From: Mesorhizobium_K sp040049215
GTDB lineage: Bacteria > Pseudomonadota > Alphaproteobacteria > Rhizobiales > Rhizobiaceae
NCBI RefSeq assembly: GCF_040049215.1
Contig: NZ_JBDZDN010000001.1
Location: forward strand, 124,001-188,000
Reading direction: 5' to 3'
DNA length: 64,000 bases
Of the stretch, positions 1-7,171 are shown in pieces (positions within the stretch are counted from its first letter, which is position 1; each line of letters begins with the position of its first letter). Below the pieces are notes generated by a model. The model was not told the origin of the DNA, did not search any database, and saw nothing but the letters and a program-made list of their open reading frames with translations. A program made the position numbers and the translations under genes.

Positions 1-316
1 GTTCGGATGCCACTTCCGCGGCGCGGTTCGGATTGGACTGACTGTCTTTGGAAACAATCTCGATCGTCCACGCCTTGCCGTTGTTCTCGATGCCACCGCC
101 GAACGCCTTCGCGATACCGGAGAGGATATGCTCGTCGGCCTCGGCAAAGCCAGCGAGCGGACCGGTGCGCGGGCTGACATGTCCGATCTTGAGGGTCGGC
201 GCCTGCGCATAGGCACGTGTGCCCCGCAGGATAGCCGGCGTCGCCAGCGCTGCGCCGGTCAGCAGCACGAAGCTGCGCCGGCTGATGGTGCTGTCTGCTC
301 TGCTACGATCCGTCAT
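1..316 (-). CDS. ABC transporter substrate-binding protein, Tat-exported (5' part only)
   Basis: This is the first 105 codons of a minus-strand gene that runs off the left edge. It starts at the ATG at 316, 4 nt after a strong GGAGGAG ribosome binding site. The N-terminus has a twin-arginine pattern (SRRSFVLL at about residues 12-19), a hydrophobic stretch and an AYAQA cleavage region, so export by Tat is likely. The mature start (LKIGHVSPRTGPLAGF) resembles the first strand of branched-chain amino-acid/amide (Peripla_BP_6, type I) binding proteins. It lies downstream of the 3-hydroxyacyl-CoA dehydrogenase in the same direction, 248 bp away, so it probably imports the substrate degraded by that cluster (inference). 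The ligand cannot be told from this fragment. Confidence 0.8.
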   Translation of the reverse strand, partial: MTDRSRADSTISRRSFVLLTGAALATPAILRGTRAYAQAPTLKIGHVSPRTGPLAGFAEADEHILSGIAKAFGGGIENNGKAWTIEIVSKDSQSNPNRAAEVASE

Positions 317-535
317 GGTCTCCTCCCAGAGATTGTTTTGCATATGCTCAGAACGAAGTGTCGCCCGAAATCTGGCGGTGGAGGATGGGCAGGAACTCGG
401 CGAGGTAGCCCATTCCTCGGTGGCGTGCTGGTGGAGTCTGCGCAAGCTTTGGCGCGACGCGTTGCTCGCGCAGTTCGGCTACCCTCTACGACGAGAAGGA
501 TGCTGACCCGCAGCACGGCAGGCGCGGCGAGCGCG

Positions 536-558
536 GCGGCGCCAGGAATAGGCGCCGC
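536..558. terminator. GC-rich hairpin after the dehydrogenase gene
   Basis: Perfect 8-bp arms GCGGCGCC (536-543) and GGCGCCGC (551-558) with a 7-nt loop lie 7 nt beyond the dehydrogenase stop codon on the minus strand. There is no T tract, so it could be an mRNA-stabilising or attenuating hairpin between this gene and the downstream binding-protein gene and not a full terminator. Confidence 0.4.
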
Positions 559-564
559 GAGATT

Positions 565-1515
565 CTAGGCGTTATTCTCTTCAAGGTGTGCATGCGATCC
601 TCCCTGACACGATGCTGATTGCTTCAGATGCGCAAACACGTTTGCGCGTAGAGCGGCCGCCTCGTCCGGCGTCCATTTTCGGAAACCCTCGCCACTTTTC
701 ATGCCGAGCCTTCCGTCCTCGACTAGTTGCTCGAGATAGGCCGACGGTTCCGGCGAGCGGTTCAGATGGCGAAGCACGACTTTGTGGATGTCGAGAGTCA
801 GGTCGGTCCCGACCAGATCGGCGTTCTCGATGGGGCCGAGCACGGCCAGGCGGCGGCCAAAGCTGGCCTTCACCACGGTGTCGACCGTCTCGGCATCCGC
901 AATGCCCTCCGCAACGATCGCGATCGCCTCGCGCCACAGCGCATGCTGCAATCGGTTGCCGACAAAGCCCGGGACGTCCTTCCTGACATGCACCGGCTGC
1001 TTGCCGACCGACTTGAGCAGTTCGATCATGCGATCGACGGCGCTGTCGGTGGTCCGATCAGTTCCGACGACTTCGACCAGCGGCACGAGGAAGGGCGGGT
1101 TCCACCAGTGCGTGCCGAGGATGCGGTGCGCCGTGTCCAGCCCGTCTGCGATCTGGCCGATGGGGATGACGGATGTATTCGACGCGAGCAGCGCTTCGGG
1201 TTTCGACAGCGCCACGAGCGACCTGAAGATCGTGCGCTTCAGGTCCAGGCGTTCCGGCGCGGCTTCGATCACCACATCCGCGTCGGCCACCGCCTGAGCG
1301 AGGTCTGCATGACCGGTGACCAGTCCTTCCGCACCCGGCGGCAGATCGAGCTGGAGCAGATTGGCTCGGATGCGGCTGCGCAGGCTGTCCAGCGCCGCCT
1401 GCTGCGCGTCGTAGACCCGAACCCGACGGCCGGCGAGCGCGAAGACCTGCGCGATGCCGTGGCCCATGAGGCCGGCGCCCACGATCGCTATGGTTTCGCG
1501 CGCTGTCATCGTCAC
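565..1515 (-). CDS. 3-hydroxyacyl-CoA dehydrogenase family NAD-dependent oxidoreductase
   Basis: A 316-residue protein of the 3-hydroxyacyl-CoA / 3-hydroxybutyryl-CoA dehydrogenase family. The N-terminal Rossmann fold starts with the dinucleotide motif GAGLMGHGIAQVF (about residues 13-25). The family's GTHWWNPPFLVPLVEVV stretch, with the catalytic His context, is near the middle, followed by the C-terminal helical domain (GFVGNRLQHALWREA). The length is usual for the single-function enzyme; some relatives act on L-carnitine or L-gulonate, so the substrate is uncertain. The GTG at 1515 overlaps the upstream SDR stop by 4 bases (GTGA), which suggests translational coupling; an ATG two codons in (1509) is equally possible. 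Probable step: NAD-dependent oxidation of a beta-hydroxy acid or its CoA ester in the IclR-controlled pathway. Confidence 0.85.
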   Translation of the reverse strand: MTMTARETIAIVGAGLMGHGIAQVFALAGRRVRVYDAQQAALDSLRSRIRANLLQLDLPPGAEGLVTGHADLAQAVADADVVIEAAPERLDLKRTIFRSLVALSKPEALLASNTSVIPIGQIADGLDTAHRILGTHWWNPPFLVPLVEVVGTDRTTDSAVDRMIELLKSVGKQPVHVRKDVPGFVGNRLQHALWREAIAIVAEGIADAETVDTVVKASFGRRLAVLGPIENADLVGTDLTLDIHKVVLRHLNRSPEPSAYLEQLVEDGRLGMKSGEGFRKWTPDEAAALRANVFAHLKQSASCQGGSHAHLEENNA

Positions 1516-2303
1516 CCAGCCGTATAGCCGCCGTCGGCGTAGAGGATGTGGCCGGTGTAGAAGTCCGAGGCCTTCGACACGAGGAACAGCAGCGGGCCTG
1601 CGAGGTCTTCGGGTTCACCCAGCCGACCCTTTGGCAGGCGGGCCATAAACCCCTTGCGGGTGGCCTGCGCGTTCTCGTTGTCCTCGAACATCCACGACGT
1701 CAGCGGCGAGCGGAAGACGGTCGGGGCGATCGCGTTGACGGTAATGCCGGTCGGCCCGAGTTCGCAGCCCAACGCCCTGGTGATTCCGTCGATGGCGGCC
1801 TTTGAGGCGCAGTAGGCGGTGTAGCCGGCAGGATGTCCGAGCAGTCCGCGCGCAGAGGACATCAGCACGATCTTGCCGCCGTCGCCCTGCGCCAGCATCT
1901 GTCTGGTCGCGGCGCGCGCCATCAGCCACGACTGCGTGACATTGACATCCATGACGTCGGAGAAGCGGGCCGGCGCCATATCGTTGATTTTCGCCACGTC
2001 ATTCTTGCCCGATGCCACGACCAGAATGTCCACGCGCCCGAAGCGCTCGACGGTGTCTGCAACGATCTTCTCGCAGGCAGCCTCATCCGAGGGGCGGGTG
2101 TTGATCGACAGGATATCGGCGCTGCCGCAGGCATCCGCCGTTTCGGCAAGGGCCTTTGCATTGCCGGCAACCAGCGCCAGCCGCGCACCCGCGCCGGCCA
2201 GCACCTGAGCTGCGACCGCCCCGAAGGCACCTGACGAACCGGTGACGATCGCCACCTTTCCGGCAATGTCGAACAGCGACAGCGGGTTTGCGAGCGCGCT
2301 CAT
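1512..2303 (-). CDS. short-chain dehydrogenase/reductase (SDR)
   Basis: A 263-residue classical SDR. The nucleotide-binding motif TGSSGAFG is near residue 20, the structural NNAG-like position reads VVASG, and the catalytic Ser-Tyr-x3-Lys set is visible as LMSSARG and YTAYCASKAA. A GxNVxxAP-like TVNAIAPTVFRSP follows. I chose the ATG at 2303 because its first bases overlap the stop of the cupin gene (ATGA); the open frame continues upstream only through that gene. The product probably oxidises or reduces an alcohol or ketone intermediate of the same pathway. The substrate is unknown. Confidence 0.88.
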   Translation of the reverse strand: MSALANPLSLFDIAGKVAIVTGSSGAFGAVAAQVLAGAGARLALVAGNAKALAETADACGSADILSINTRPSDEAACEKIVADTVERFGRVDILVVASGKNDVAKINDMAPARFSDVMDVNVTQSWLMARAATRQMLAQGDGGKIVLMSSARGLLGHPAGYTAYCASKAAIDGITRALGCELGPTGITVNAIAPTVFRSPLTSWMFEDNENAQATRKGFMARLPKGRLGEPEDLAGPLLFLVSKASDFYTGHILYADGGYTAG

Positions 2304-2650
2304 GCGGCTGCTCCTGGCGGATAGGGAATCACCACAAGCATCGTGCAGGAATGGTTCGACCGATTGATGATCTCGCGCACTTCGCCAGGCGCGATGGTGC
2401 AGGAATCGTAGCGCCCGAGCACGGTCTCCACGCCATCCACGAGCACGGTCATCTCGCCGTCGAGAACGACATAGACCTTCTCGAAGGGCGTGGAGTCCGG
2501 CCCGGCGCCGCCGCCGGGGAGGAACTGCGACAGGCCAACCCACTGGTTCGTCGGACCACCATCCTCGAAACCCTGCAGCCGCAGCCCGACGACGCCGCGG
2601 TGGTTGGGCGCCTCGTAGGGCTTTGCGTCGGAGAAGCGCCGGGCGAGCAT
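2300..2650 (-). CDS. cupin-domain protein
   Basis: A 116-residue single-domain cupin. The glycine-rich beta-barrel pattern is visible: LSQFLPGGGAGPDSTPFEKVYVVLDGEMTV, then a second half with GRYDSCTIAPGEVREIINRSN, where conserved Pro/Gly turns are kept. Some usual metal ligands are replaced (Asp and Ser where His is often found in motif 1), so it may be an isomerase, a lyase or a binding protein and not a metal dioxygenase. It overlaps the cyclase stop and the SDR start by ATGA at each end, which makes it part of one tightly coupled operon. Its function is inferred only from fold and neighbours. Confidence 0.75.
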   Translation of the reverse strand: MLARRFSDAKPYEAPNHRGVVGLRLQGFEDGGPTNQWVGLSQFLPGGGAGPDSTPFEKVYVVLDGEMTVLVDGVETVLGRYDSCTIAPGEVREIINRSNHSCTMLVVIPYPPGAAA

Positions 2651-3489
2651 CAGAACGCCTCGCCATTCTCGATGCGATACTGCTGACCCCGGTCGATCAT
2701 CGCGACGAGGCGGATGATGCAGCCGTCGCCGCGATCCCAGTTGATCGGGAAGAAGGCGAAGGTGCAACGCTTGCCCGTGATGGCGTCGATGTCGCCGCCG
2801 ACGTTTTCGATGCCGAGTATGCCTGCCTTGAAGATCTTCTGGTGGACAGGCTCCCATTCGGGGAATGCGTCCTTCCAGTCCACTCCGCCGGACCACTCCT
2901 TGTACTCTTCCGCAAGATGCGGCAGCAGCGGGCCGTTGCGTTGCGGGCCGATGGCGGTGGCGAGCGGATGGTCGTTGGCCTGCGTGTCGTGGCCGACCAC
3001 CTTGACGCCCTTTTCGATCATCCAGTCGGCCGCCGATGGCACCAGACCGGGGCAATAGGCGAAGTAGTCGCCGTCCTCGTAGACCTTGTGCCAGCCGGTG
3101 TTGATGATCAGCACGTCGCCCTGGCGGATCGCCTTGCCACAGGCCTTTTCGAGATCGTCGCCGGTGATCGGCTCCCACTTTTTCTTGGGGATCGATACGA
3201 CGATGCCGGTTCCGAAGAAATGCGGCAAGGGCACCTCGTCGATGAACGGCGTGCCCTGCACGACATGCGCCGGCGCATCGATGTGCGTCGTCACATGCAT
3301 GGTCGTCGTGATGGTCTGCGACAGCACGCCCGACTTGGCCATGTAGTGCATGCGCTCAATGCGGACGTCGCGGAAATAGGGCCAGTTCGGGCACTGGTAG
3401 CCGAAGCGATGGGACAGATTGTAGAACTCGATACCCATCGGGTTGTCGAGGTTTGCTTCAAACTCGATGCCGCGCACGGTGACAGTCAT
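2650..3489 (-). CDS. cyclase / kynurenine-formamidase-like metal-dependent hydrolase
   Basis: A 279-residue member of the cyclase family (PF04199), which includes bacterial kynurenine formamidase and isatin hydrolase. The diagnostic HxGTHxDxPxH region is present in variant form as MHVTTHIDAPAHVV (about residues 68-81), giving the His/Asp metal site, and GDVLIINTGWHK and VGHDTQANDH are the later family motifs. The start at 3489 has a GAGGAG site 7 nt upstream. The frame stays open far upstream through the promoter to about 3903, but the operator and the ribosome site argue against that longer protein. It is the first gene of the operon and probably opens a ring or an amide; the substrate is unknown. 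Confidence 0.85.
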   Translation of the reverse strand: MTVTVRGIEFEANLDNPMGIEFYNLSHRFGYQCPNWPYFRDVRIERMHYMAKSGVLSQTITTTMHVTTHIDAPAHVVQGTPFIDEVPLPHFFGTGIVVSIPKKKWEPITGDDLEKACGKAIRQGDVLIINTGWHKVYEDGDYFAYCPGLVPSAADWMIEKGVKVVGHDTQANDHPLATAIGPQRNGPLLPHLAEEYKEWSGGVDWKDAFPEWEPVHQKIFKAGILGIENVGGDIDAITGKRCTFAFFPINWDRGDGCIIRLVAMIDRGQQYRIENGEAF

Positions 3490-3583
3490 ACAGATACTCC
3501 TCGGCGCCGGGTGGAGCGCCGCCAGTTGATCTTCGGTGGTGTTGGGGCTCCTCCCAGAGCCTGCAATGTCAATACGGTAGGGA

Positions 3584-3621
3584 TGAATTGCATTGCGGTC
3601 AATGTGTACCGCATTGTGGGC
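3584..3621. promoter_or_regulatory. IclR-type operator, copy 1 (cyclase operon promoter)
   Basis: A 38-base stretch that matches 34 of 38 bases of a second copy at 3873-3910. Its core at 3594-3613 has 6-bp inverted arms TGCGGT and ACCGCA separated by 8 bases, a spacing fitting an IclR dimer. It lies about 100 bases before the cyclase start, in the divergent promoter region. That the adjacent IclR protein binds here is inference. Confidence 0.65.
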
Positions 3622-3872
3622 AGCTCTTCGGCGCAACCTGGCTGGTCTGCACTCCATTGCAACTGCGCCGCGCCGGCAGCGCGAATGGAGCTGGAGCCCT
3701 GGAAAGCGTGCGTGTTGCCCGTTGCTGAATGTGGAGCCGAAGTCGAACCCGGCGCACGGCACATGGCTGTTCACAGGCGGGCACTGATCGACGGCCAGTA
3801 GCGCGCCCCGCTTCAGGGGTTGCGGCATCACTGTGAAACTCCTCCCCAAGGTGTCTTGCAAATCTGCACGGC
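3622..3872. other. spacer between the two operators, possible remnant ORF
   Basis: Between the operators the minus strand has an ATG at 3828 preceded by a good GGAGGAG site, and a frame that continues in phase into the cyclase gene. The predicted peptide (beginning MPQPLKRGALLAVDQ) matches no family I recognise. The layout operator, TTGCA, GGGAGGAG, start is repeated in the same order next to operator copy 1, so this may be the remnant of a duplicated promoter plus 5' gene end. Confidence 0.3.
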
Positions 3873-3910
3873 TGAATTGTATTACGGTCAATGAGTACCG
3901 CATCGTGGGC
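3873..3910. promoter_or_regulatory. IclR-type operator, copy 2 (iclR promoter, autoregulation)
   Basis: Second copy of the 38-base operator, in the same orientation as copy 1. The core at 3883-3902 reads TACGGT and ACCGCA around an 8-base spacer, with one arm mismatch. It lies 30 bases upstream of the chosen iclR start, which suggests autoregulation. Confidence 0.6.
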
Positions 3911-3940
3911 TATCCGTGGGCATTCGAGGGACAGCAAGAC

Positions 3941-4702
3941 ATGGCTAAGGCGACAGGTTCCGGCTTGAAGGTTTCGGATCAAGGCGACCGAACCGGGGTT
4001 CAGGTGATTGCACGTGCGGCGGCGGTACTTCGTGCCCTCAAGGGCTCATCGGGCATGAGCCTTGGACAGATCGCGTCGCGCGTCGATCTGCCCCGCTCGA
4101 CGGTCCAGCGCATCGTCGGCGCCCTGCAGGCGGAACGCCTGGTCATCGCGACAAGTGGCGGCGCAGGCATTCGGCTCGGGCCGGAGCTTCATGCTCTGTC
4201 GGAGGCGGCGCGCTTCAACGTCGTCGATCTCATGCGGCCGATGCTGCAGCGTCTGTCGGCGCAGACCGAGGAGACCGTCGACCTGTCGGTGCTGCGCGAC
4301 GGCAGGATGGTGTTCATCGACCAGGTTCCGGGCTCCCACCGCCTGCGCGCCATTTCCGCCGTCGGTGAGGTCTTTCCGCTGGCCATCACGGCCAATGGAC
4401 GGGCCTGCCTGGCGTTGCTCGACGACACTGAGGCGAAGCGGTTGCTGGCGGCCGAGGGACTGGATCCCACCGATGACGTCATGACCAAGCTCGCCAATGT
4501 GCGGCGCCTGGGATTGGCATTCGACGAAGACGAACACACGCCCGGCATATCCGCCGTAGGCCTCGGGTTCATCGACCCGCGCGGCGACCGCTATGCCGTG
4601 TCGGTGCCAATCCCGACGAGCCGCTTCGCGCAACAGCGCGACAGGGTATCCGCCGCGCTAAGGCTGCTCCGGGAACCGATCAACGAGATCATTGGAAGGT
4701 GA
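3941..4702 (+). CDS. IclR family transcriptional regulator
   Basis: A 253-residue regulator. The N-terminal winged helix-turn-helix (about residues 20-80; SLGQIASRVDLPRSTVQRIV is the recognition region) is followed by the IclR effector domain (RPMLQRLSAQTEETVDLSVL, then AITANGRACLALLDD and a C-terminal GDRYAVSVPIPTSRF). I chose the ATG at 3941, 9 nt after CGAGGGA; the open frame begins at 3833 but that extension would cover the operator. It is divergent from the cyclase-cupin-SDR-dehydrogenase operon and most likely controls it and itself through the paired sites at 3584-3621 and 3873-3910. The effector is probably the pathway substrate or an intermediate. Confidence 0.88.
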   Translation: MAKATGSGLKVSDQGDRTGVQVIARAAAVLRALKGSSGMSLGQIASRVDLPRSTVQRIVGALQAERLVIATSGGAGIRLGPELHALSEAARFNVVDLMRPMLQRLSAQTEETVDLSVLRDGRMVFIDQVPGSHRLRAISAVGEVFPLAITANGRACLALLDDTEAKRLLAAEGLDPTDDVMTKLANVRRLGLAFDEDEHTPGISAVGLGFIDPRGDRYAVSVPIPTSRFAQQRDRVSAALRLLREPINEIIGR

Positions 4703-4711
4703 CCGCGAGGT

Positions 4712-4783
4712 CCTAGCTGCCTGACGCCGGACATCGTCGCGCTTGATCGCCCTGCCGAAGGCCTCGGTCATTCCATTTGAGAA
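4712..4783 (-). pseudogene. possible IS3-type transposase relic
   Basis: On the minus strand this stretch reads SNGMTEAFGRAIKRDDVR, which resembles the SNGMAEAFVKTFKRDYVR segment near the third acidic residue of IS3-family (IS2/ISRj2-like) OrfB transposases. Only this short piece is recognisable; no flanking transposase sequence or terminal inverted repeats were found. It lies directly after the iclR stop codon. The match is short, so it could be chance. Confidence 0.4.
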
Positions 4784-5213
4784 CGTTTTTCTTATGCGGT
4801 GAAATACAACCTGAGCATCCAGGCGCCCCAGCCAGCATGCCAAAAAAGATAAAGCTGCCAGCATGCGGAGAACGCTGGAAACGGGGATAGAAATATTCCT
4901 CGCTTCCCGATTCCAACATCCTGCGCGTCCATCTAAGCCGTTGAATTCTCTAGATCTCTTGCGAGACAAGAAATGAGTCGCCGAGCCGCTCGCAAAAAAG
5001 ATGACGCCGACTTTCTTCACTCGGATTCGCCATGAGCGATACTCGTCCCATCGCCCTCGCGGGAACCTGGTGCGCACCGGGTATCAGGGAGGGCGGCGGC
5101 GCCGGATCGGTCGCGCTAACGGTGGCGCGGCTGGGTGATGAGCCCTGAGGTCCGGGCCCTGACCGAGGTCGCGCGGTGAAAGAATTCGCTGCGTCCCCTC
5201 CAGGTGGGGCAAG

Positions 5214-5290
5214 CACGCCGGCGGGGCGCGGGAGACCGCGCCACGTAACTATAATTGAGAGGCTCGGCCCCGTGCCCCGCTTCCCGACTA
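5214..5290 (-). repeat. dispersed stem-loop repeat, copy A
   Basis: On the minus strand this matches most of 28091-28164: both begin AGTCGGGAAGCGGGGC, share GGCCGAGCCTCTCA and end CGCGCCCCGCCGGCGT. The ends form a 10-bp stem (5221-5230 with 5271-5280; one G-T wobble on the plus strand) enclosing about 40 bases. Unlike copy B, there is no T tract at the end. Confidence 0.65.
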
Positions 5291-5403
5291 CTGCTCCCGT
5301 GGCGAGCAGCGTTCTTTGAAATGGCCAGACGCTTCGGCGGGCGTGGCAAGGGTGAACTGTACCCTCCGGCCGATGGCCGAGCCCGCGACCGCGGGCCGCC
5401 GGG

Positions 5404-5450
5404 CTCCTGAGCTTGTCGAAGGGCGGCGCTCCCGAGCTTGTCGAAGGGCG
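5404..5450. repeat. two tandem copies of a 22-bp dispersed repeat
   Basis: CTCCTGAGCTTGTCGAAGGG (5404-5423, plus CG) and CTCCCGAGCTTGTCGAAGGG (5429-5448, plus CG) differ at one base and recur with a 25-bp period. The GAGCTTGTCGAAGGG core is one I recall as abundant between genes in many proteobacterial genomes. Confidence 0.6.
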
Positions 5451-5611
5451 CGCAGCCTAAGGCGACGGTACGGCCCGTGAGTGAAAGGAAACCTGGGACA
5501 CCGCTCGCAGGCGATTTCCCTGCCCGATTGATTGAGATCAACGCGCCGGCGGGAGATGGGCAGACTATGGCCAAAGGCGATCTTGCTTCAACATCGGGAA
5601 AGGATAGGTCT

Positions 5612-6130
5612 ATGACCCGGTTTTTGATCTACGCCGCTTTGGCTGTCGCCATGAGCGCGAGTGCAATTTCATCCTCCTCGGCCCAGGGCGGACCAGGCGG
5701 GATGATGGGAATGATGGGCGGCGGCTGCGCGACGATGGGAATGATGGGCCGCGGCGGCTGGGGCGAAGGCCCCCAGGGCCACGGCATGATGCGGCGGCAG
5801 CCCAGGATGGGCGCCATGGTCGATGGCCGCTTGGCCTACCTGAAGGGTGAACTCGAAATCACCGATGCCCAGGCCGCCGCCTGGGAGGGCTACGCCTCCG
5901 CCGTCAAGGCGCGCGTCGACCTCATGAAGGGCATGCACGAGAGCATGTTCGAGATCATGCAGAAGGGCACGGCGACCGAGCGGATGGACGCTCGCATTGC
6001 CGGAATGGAGGCCATGCTGGAGGCCATGAAGGCCATGAAGCCCGCGACCGAAGCGCTCTATGCGGTGCTGAGCGACGAGCAGAAGAAGGTTGCCGACGAC
6101 TTGATCGGAGCCGACTGCGGCGCGATGTGA
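5612..6130 (+). CDS. periplasmic Spy/LTXXQ-type protein with Met-rich N-terminus
   Basis: A 172-residue exported protein. A signal peptide (MTRFLIYAALAVAMSASAIS, cleaved near SSAQG) is followed by a Gly/Met/His-rich stretch at about residues 28-65 with repeated GMMGMM units. The remainder is a helical region with LKGELEITDAQAAAWEGYA and an AVLSDEQKKVADDLI segment, the two LTxxQ-like elements of CpxP/Spy relatives. The ATG at 5612 has a GGGAAAGGA site upstream; the frame is open further upstream but only through repeats. The Met/His-rich segment suggests metal (copper?) binding, by analogy only. It begins a run of small plus-strand envelope/stress genes. Confidence 0.75.
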   Translation: MTRFLIYAALAVAMSASAISSSSAQGGPGGMMGMMGGGCATMGMMGRGGWGEGPQGHGMMRRQPRMGAMVDGRLAYLKGELEITDAQAAAWEGYASAVKARVDLMKGMHESMFEIMQKGTATERMDARIAGMEAMLEAMKAMKPATEALYAVLSDEQKKVADDLIGADCGAM

Positions 6131-6178
6131 CGCGGCTGCGGCAGACGGGGCTCGGATCCAATACAGGAGGCATTTTCC

Positions 6179-6565
6179 GTGAGCTACTATTTCAGCAAGA
6201 CCATTCACATGGGCATGGATGCCGCGATTGCCCATGTGACGGACGCCTTGGCGCAAAAGGGCTTCGGCGTACTGACGACCATCGATGTCCGCGCGACGTT
6301 GAAGAAGAAGCTGGACGTCGATTTTCGTCCCTACACCATCCTTGGCGCGTGCAACCCGACATTCGCGCACAAGGCGCTGCTGAGCGAGGACAAGATCGGC
6401 ACGATGTTGCCCTGCAACGTCATCGTGCAGGAAATAGGTGAAGGCCGGGTGGAGGTCTCGGCGGTCGACCCCGCCGCCTCGATGCAGGCGGTAGACAACC
6501 CGCATCTGGCGTCGATTGCCGGAGACGTCCGCGAGATGTTGAAACAGATGGTTGCCGGTCTCTGA
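6179..6565 (+). CDS. DUF302 domain protein
   Basis: A 128-residue DUF302 protein. GTG start at 6179 with an ideal AGGAGG 8 nt upstream. The family pattern is clear: VTDALAQKGFGVLTTIDVRA, then YTILGACNPTFAHKALLSE and LPCNVIVQEIGEGRVEVSAVDP. DUF302 proteins are small soluble alpha/beta proteins of unproven function, often found near heavy-metal or sulfur-handling genes. It is 48 bp after the Met-rich LTXXQ gene, so the two are probably co-transcribed. Confidence 0.85.
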   Translation: MSYYFSKTIHMGMDAAIAHVTDALAQKGFGVLTTIDVRATLKKKLDVDFRPYTILGACNPTFAHKALLSEDKIGTMLPCNVIVQEIGEGRVEVSAVDPAASMQAVDNPHLASIAGDVREMLKQMVAGL

Positions 6566-6651
6566 TACGCCATTGGCGGCCGCATCTGGCGTTCCGGATC
6601 AACCTTCTGGTGAGCGGCTGATCGTTTTCTTGGCCAACGCAGGGAGCCGCG

Positions 6652-7056
6652 ATGCTGGAATATGCCATTGAAGCCCGGCGGGCCGATCGGTCCGGCAGCA
6701 AGGCCACGGCCAAGGACGCCGAGCTCGTTCTTGACACGTCGTTGGCAGGACGGCGGGATGCGTTCAATCCAGCCGAACTCCTGCTTGCCGCCGTGGCCGC
6801 CTGCATGATCAAGAGCATCGAGCGTGTTACCCCTATGCTGAACTTCGATCTGCGAGGTGTTGAGATCAGTCTCCACGCGACCAGGCAGGATAGCCCGCCA
6901 AAGATCATCGAGATCGACTACGTTTTGACCGTCGATACGGACGAGAGCGACCAACGGCTCGACCTGCTGCACCGAAACGTACGCAAATATGGAACGATCT
7001 CCAATACGGTCGCATCTGCGACGCGGCTGGACGGCTCTGTCAGGCGGAAATCATGA
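6652..7056 (+). CDS. OsmC-family protein
   Basis: A 134-residue OsmC/Ohr-fold protein. The family signature is NPAELLLAAVAACMIKSIERV (from about residue 40), with the catalytic-type Cys within AACM; a second Cys, expected near the C-terminal third in Ohr peroxidases, is absent, so it is more like the YhfA/OsmC-like branch than a two-Cys organic hydroperoxide reductase. AGGGAGC precedes the ATG. It lies in the same small-gene run as DUF302 and may act in thiol or peroxide stress (inference). Confidence 0.85.
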   Translation: MLEYAIEARRADRSGSKATAKDAELVLDTSLAGRRDAFNPAELLLAAVAACMIKSIERVTPMLNFDLRGVEISLHATRQDSPPKIIEIDYVLTVDTDESDQRLDLLHRNVRKYGTISNTVASATRLDGSVRRKS

Positions 7057-7171
7057 GCGGACTTCCTGCCTAGCGGTCCCGGGCGCCCGCGTTTGTGGGG
7101 CGGCGGGCTGGGCGCCCGGAACATTTGCCGGCCTGCGGTGTTGTCGTGCATCGCAATTGCTGGAGGACGGA

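Larger units (their letters stand above)
4703..5611. other. 909-bp region without a convincing gene
   Basis: Open frames here are repeat-derived and lack ribosome sites or family resemblance. The region holds a possible transposase relic near 4712-4783, a direct repeat GCCAGCATGC at 4831-4840 and 4857-4866, a structured dispersed repeat at 5214-5290, and two copies of a 22-bp repeat at 5404-5450. It looks like a decayed insertion site between the catabolic cluster and the next gene set. Confidence 0.6.

Noticed and set aside
2623..3801. 392-residue plus-strand frame opposite the cyclase and cupin genes
   Set aside because: It is a shadow frame produced by high third-position G+C; the minus-strand genes have clear families and coupled starts.
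4950..5216. 88-residue minus-strand frame
   Set aside because: No ribosome site, no family and low-complexity start; not distinguishable from chance.
5404..5450. CRISPR-like array
   Set aside because: Only two units with a 3-base gap, no spacers and no cas genes.
5116..5574. 152-residue minus-strand open frame
   Set aside because: It runs through two dispersed repeats, has no ribosome site and no family resemblance; such frames recur wherever these repeats occur.
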